Shown here: one piece after another, positions 63,694 through 64,000 of the stretch | Position numbering within the stretch: the first letter of the stretch is position 1 | Layout of the letters: every line of letters begins with the position of its first letter | From: Sinimarinibacterium flocculans | GTDB taxonomy: Bacteria; Pseudomonadota; Gammaproteobacteria; Nevskiales; Nevskiaceae | NCBI RefSeq assembly: GCF_003201205.1 | Contig: NZ_QICN01000011.1 | Coordinates: 118,410 to 182,409, forward strand | DNA: 64,000 nt | Direction: 5' to 3' | The notes under the pieces: generated by a model | What the model was told of the DNA's origin: nothing | The model's input: only the letters and a program-made list of their open reading frames with translations | Databases searched by the model: none | Translations under genes and position numbers: made by a program

Positions 63694-63733
63694 GGTCGGG
63701 TAAAGATGCCCGACTCATGGGATGTCGACGTCC
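63694..63733 (+). promoter_or_regulatory. ANTAR-type leader of the DUF3034 gene
   Basis: P1 is GTCGGG-U-AAAGAU-G-CCCGAC (63695-63714), 6 GC-rich pairs plus a closing U-G, with hexaloop A1/G4. P2 is weaker: GGAT-GUCGAC-GUCC (63720-63733), with a hexaloop that keeps G4 but has G at position 1. Its 3' arm is next to and overlaps the terminator 5' arm. Confidence 0.68.
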
Positions 63734-63773
63734 ACACATTGGCCAAAGAGCCAGTCTGTGGGCGTTTTTTTTT
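63729..63773 (+). terminator. Leader terminator upstream of the DUF3034 gene
   Basis: CGTCCACACA pairs with TCTGTGGGCG (63729-63738 with 63755-63764; one G-U pair and one mismatch), extended by TTGGC/GCCAG, followed by nine T (63765-63773). It lies 43 bases before the ATG. Confidence 0.9.
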
Positions 63774-63816
63774 GCCGAGTTTCAGGCGGCTCTACTGAAA
63801 TAAAGGAGTTGGGGCA

Positions 63817-64000
63817 ATGCAAGACATGATGAGGCGCGCAACGCGGGTCTGTACGGGAGCCGCGGTGCTGGCGGTGGCGCTGTCCAGCACGGGCGCGTGG
63901 GCGAACTACGACGACGGCAAGGTGTTCCTGACCGGCGGCGTGTTCACGGTGGACGGTGCCGGCGGCGGTGGTGCGGTGCCGTGGGCAACGATCACCGGCT
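63817..64000 (+). CDS. DUF3034-type outer-membrane protein (partial)
   Basis: The first 61 codons of an exported protein. A signal peptide (AVLAVALSSTGAWA) is followed by YDDGKVFLTGGVFTVDG and a Gly-rich GAGGGGAVPWATITG segment, which is the beginning I recall for DUF3034 proteins. They are predicted outer-membrane barrels and have been seen near nitrate assimilation genes; a porin-like role in nitrate entry is only an inference. The stop lies beyond the window. AAGGAG precedes the ATG. Confidence 0.75.
   Translation, partial: MQDMMRRATRVCTGAAVLAVALSSTGAWANYDDGKVFLTGGVFTVDGAGGGGAVPWATITG

Larger units (their letters stand above)
63466..63816. other. 351-base leader region before the DUF3034 gene
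   Basis: It contains a palindrome (63490-63509), a sigma-54 promoter (63632-63647), an ANTAR-type hairpin pair (63694-63733) and a strong terminator (63729-63773), then a Shine-Dalgarno (AAGGAG at 63803-63808) nine bases before the ATG. No gene lies in it. Confidence 0.8.

Noticed and set aside
63755..63773. The T-tract hairpin before the DUF3034 gene as the terminator of the second ANTAR gene
   Set aside because: It lies about 290 bases after that gene and downstream of a sigma-54 promoter, which fits a leader attenuator better; both roles cannot be fully separated from sequence.

Overview
The window is high-GC bacterial chromosome whose gene set points to a gammaproteobacterium. The block dnaN-dnaA | rpmH-rnpA-yidD-yidC-mnmE is the classic replication-origin neighbourhood of that class. 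The homodimeric-type aceE/aceF pair and the many periplasmic and lipoprotein peptidases (M1, M13, DUF885) would suit the Xanthomonadales/Nevskiales side, but the exact lineage is an inference. I see no rRNA, tRNA, CRISPR, phage or insertion-sequence transposase genes.

Layout. 1-6.5 kb: dnaN (cut by the window edge) and dnaA on the minus strand, with DnaA-box-like sites and an AT-rich stretch between them; diverging from them are rpmH, rnpA, yidD, yidC and mnmE. 6.5-18.5 kb: thioesterases, a serine-hydrolase-fold protein, a Nudix hydrolase, an acetyl-CoA hydrolase/CoA-transferase, a LysR regulator, pyruvate dehydrogenase E1 and E2 (no E3 follows), an SH3 envelope protein and a metallo-beta-lactamase-fold protein. 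18.5-34.4 kb: an M1 lipoprotein aminopeptidase, a cytochrome b561 with two YceI proteins, a DUF885 lipoprotein, a CNNM/CorC-type membrane protein, an Fpg-family glycosylase, an AbgT transporter, PhzF, an acyltransferase, an alkyltransferase-like protein and a large beta-propeller lipoprotein. 34.4-46.2 kb: a guanidinium exporter under a guanidine-II riboswitch, an OmpA protein with calcium-binding type-3 repeats, an Ig-like lipoprotein, a beta-barrel, an M13 peptidase, free-Met-(R)-SO reductase, DacB, YhhN and MsrB.

46.2-64 kb is a nitrate-assimilation island with its own cofactor supply. The minus-strand molybdenum-cofactor genes mobA, moaA, moaD, moaE, a moaC-moaB fusion and moeA sit next to a short ModE-like regulator. 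The minus-strand set narK-nirB-nirD-(NirB-like FAD reductase)-nasA imports nitrate and reduces it through nitrite to ammonium. A single-domain globin and a nasT-nasS regulatory pair lie upstream, and a second NasT-like ANTAR protein diverges from nasT, followed by a DUF3034-type outer-membrane gene that runs off the window.

The most interesting structure is how this island appears to be switched on. Three transcription units (narK operon, globin, DUF3034 gene) each carry, in the same order, a sigma-54 -24/-12 promoter, a hairpin with an A1/G4 hexaloop typical of ANTAR targets, a second hairpin overlapping the 5' arm of an intrinsic terminator, the terminator itself, and then the gene. Two more sigma-54-like promoters lie back to back between nasT and the second ANTAR gene. 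This suggests a two-lock regulon: nitrogen limitation opens initiation (NtrC/sigma-54) and nitrate opens elongation (NasS/NasT antitermination), with an additional ANTAR protein that has no sensor beside it in the visible sequence.
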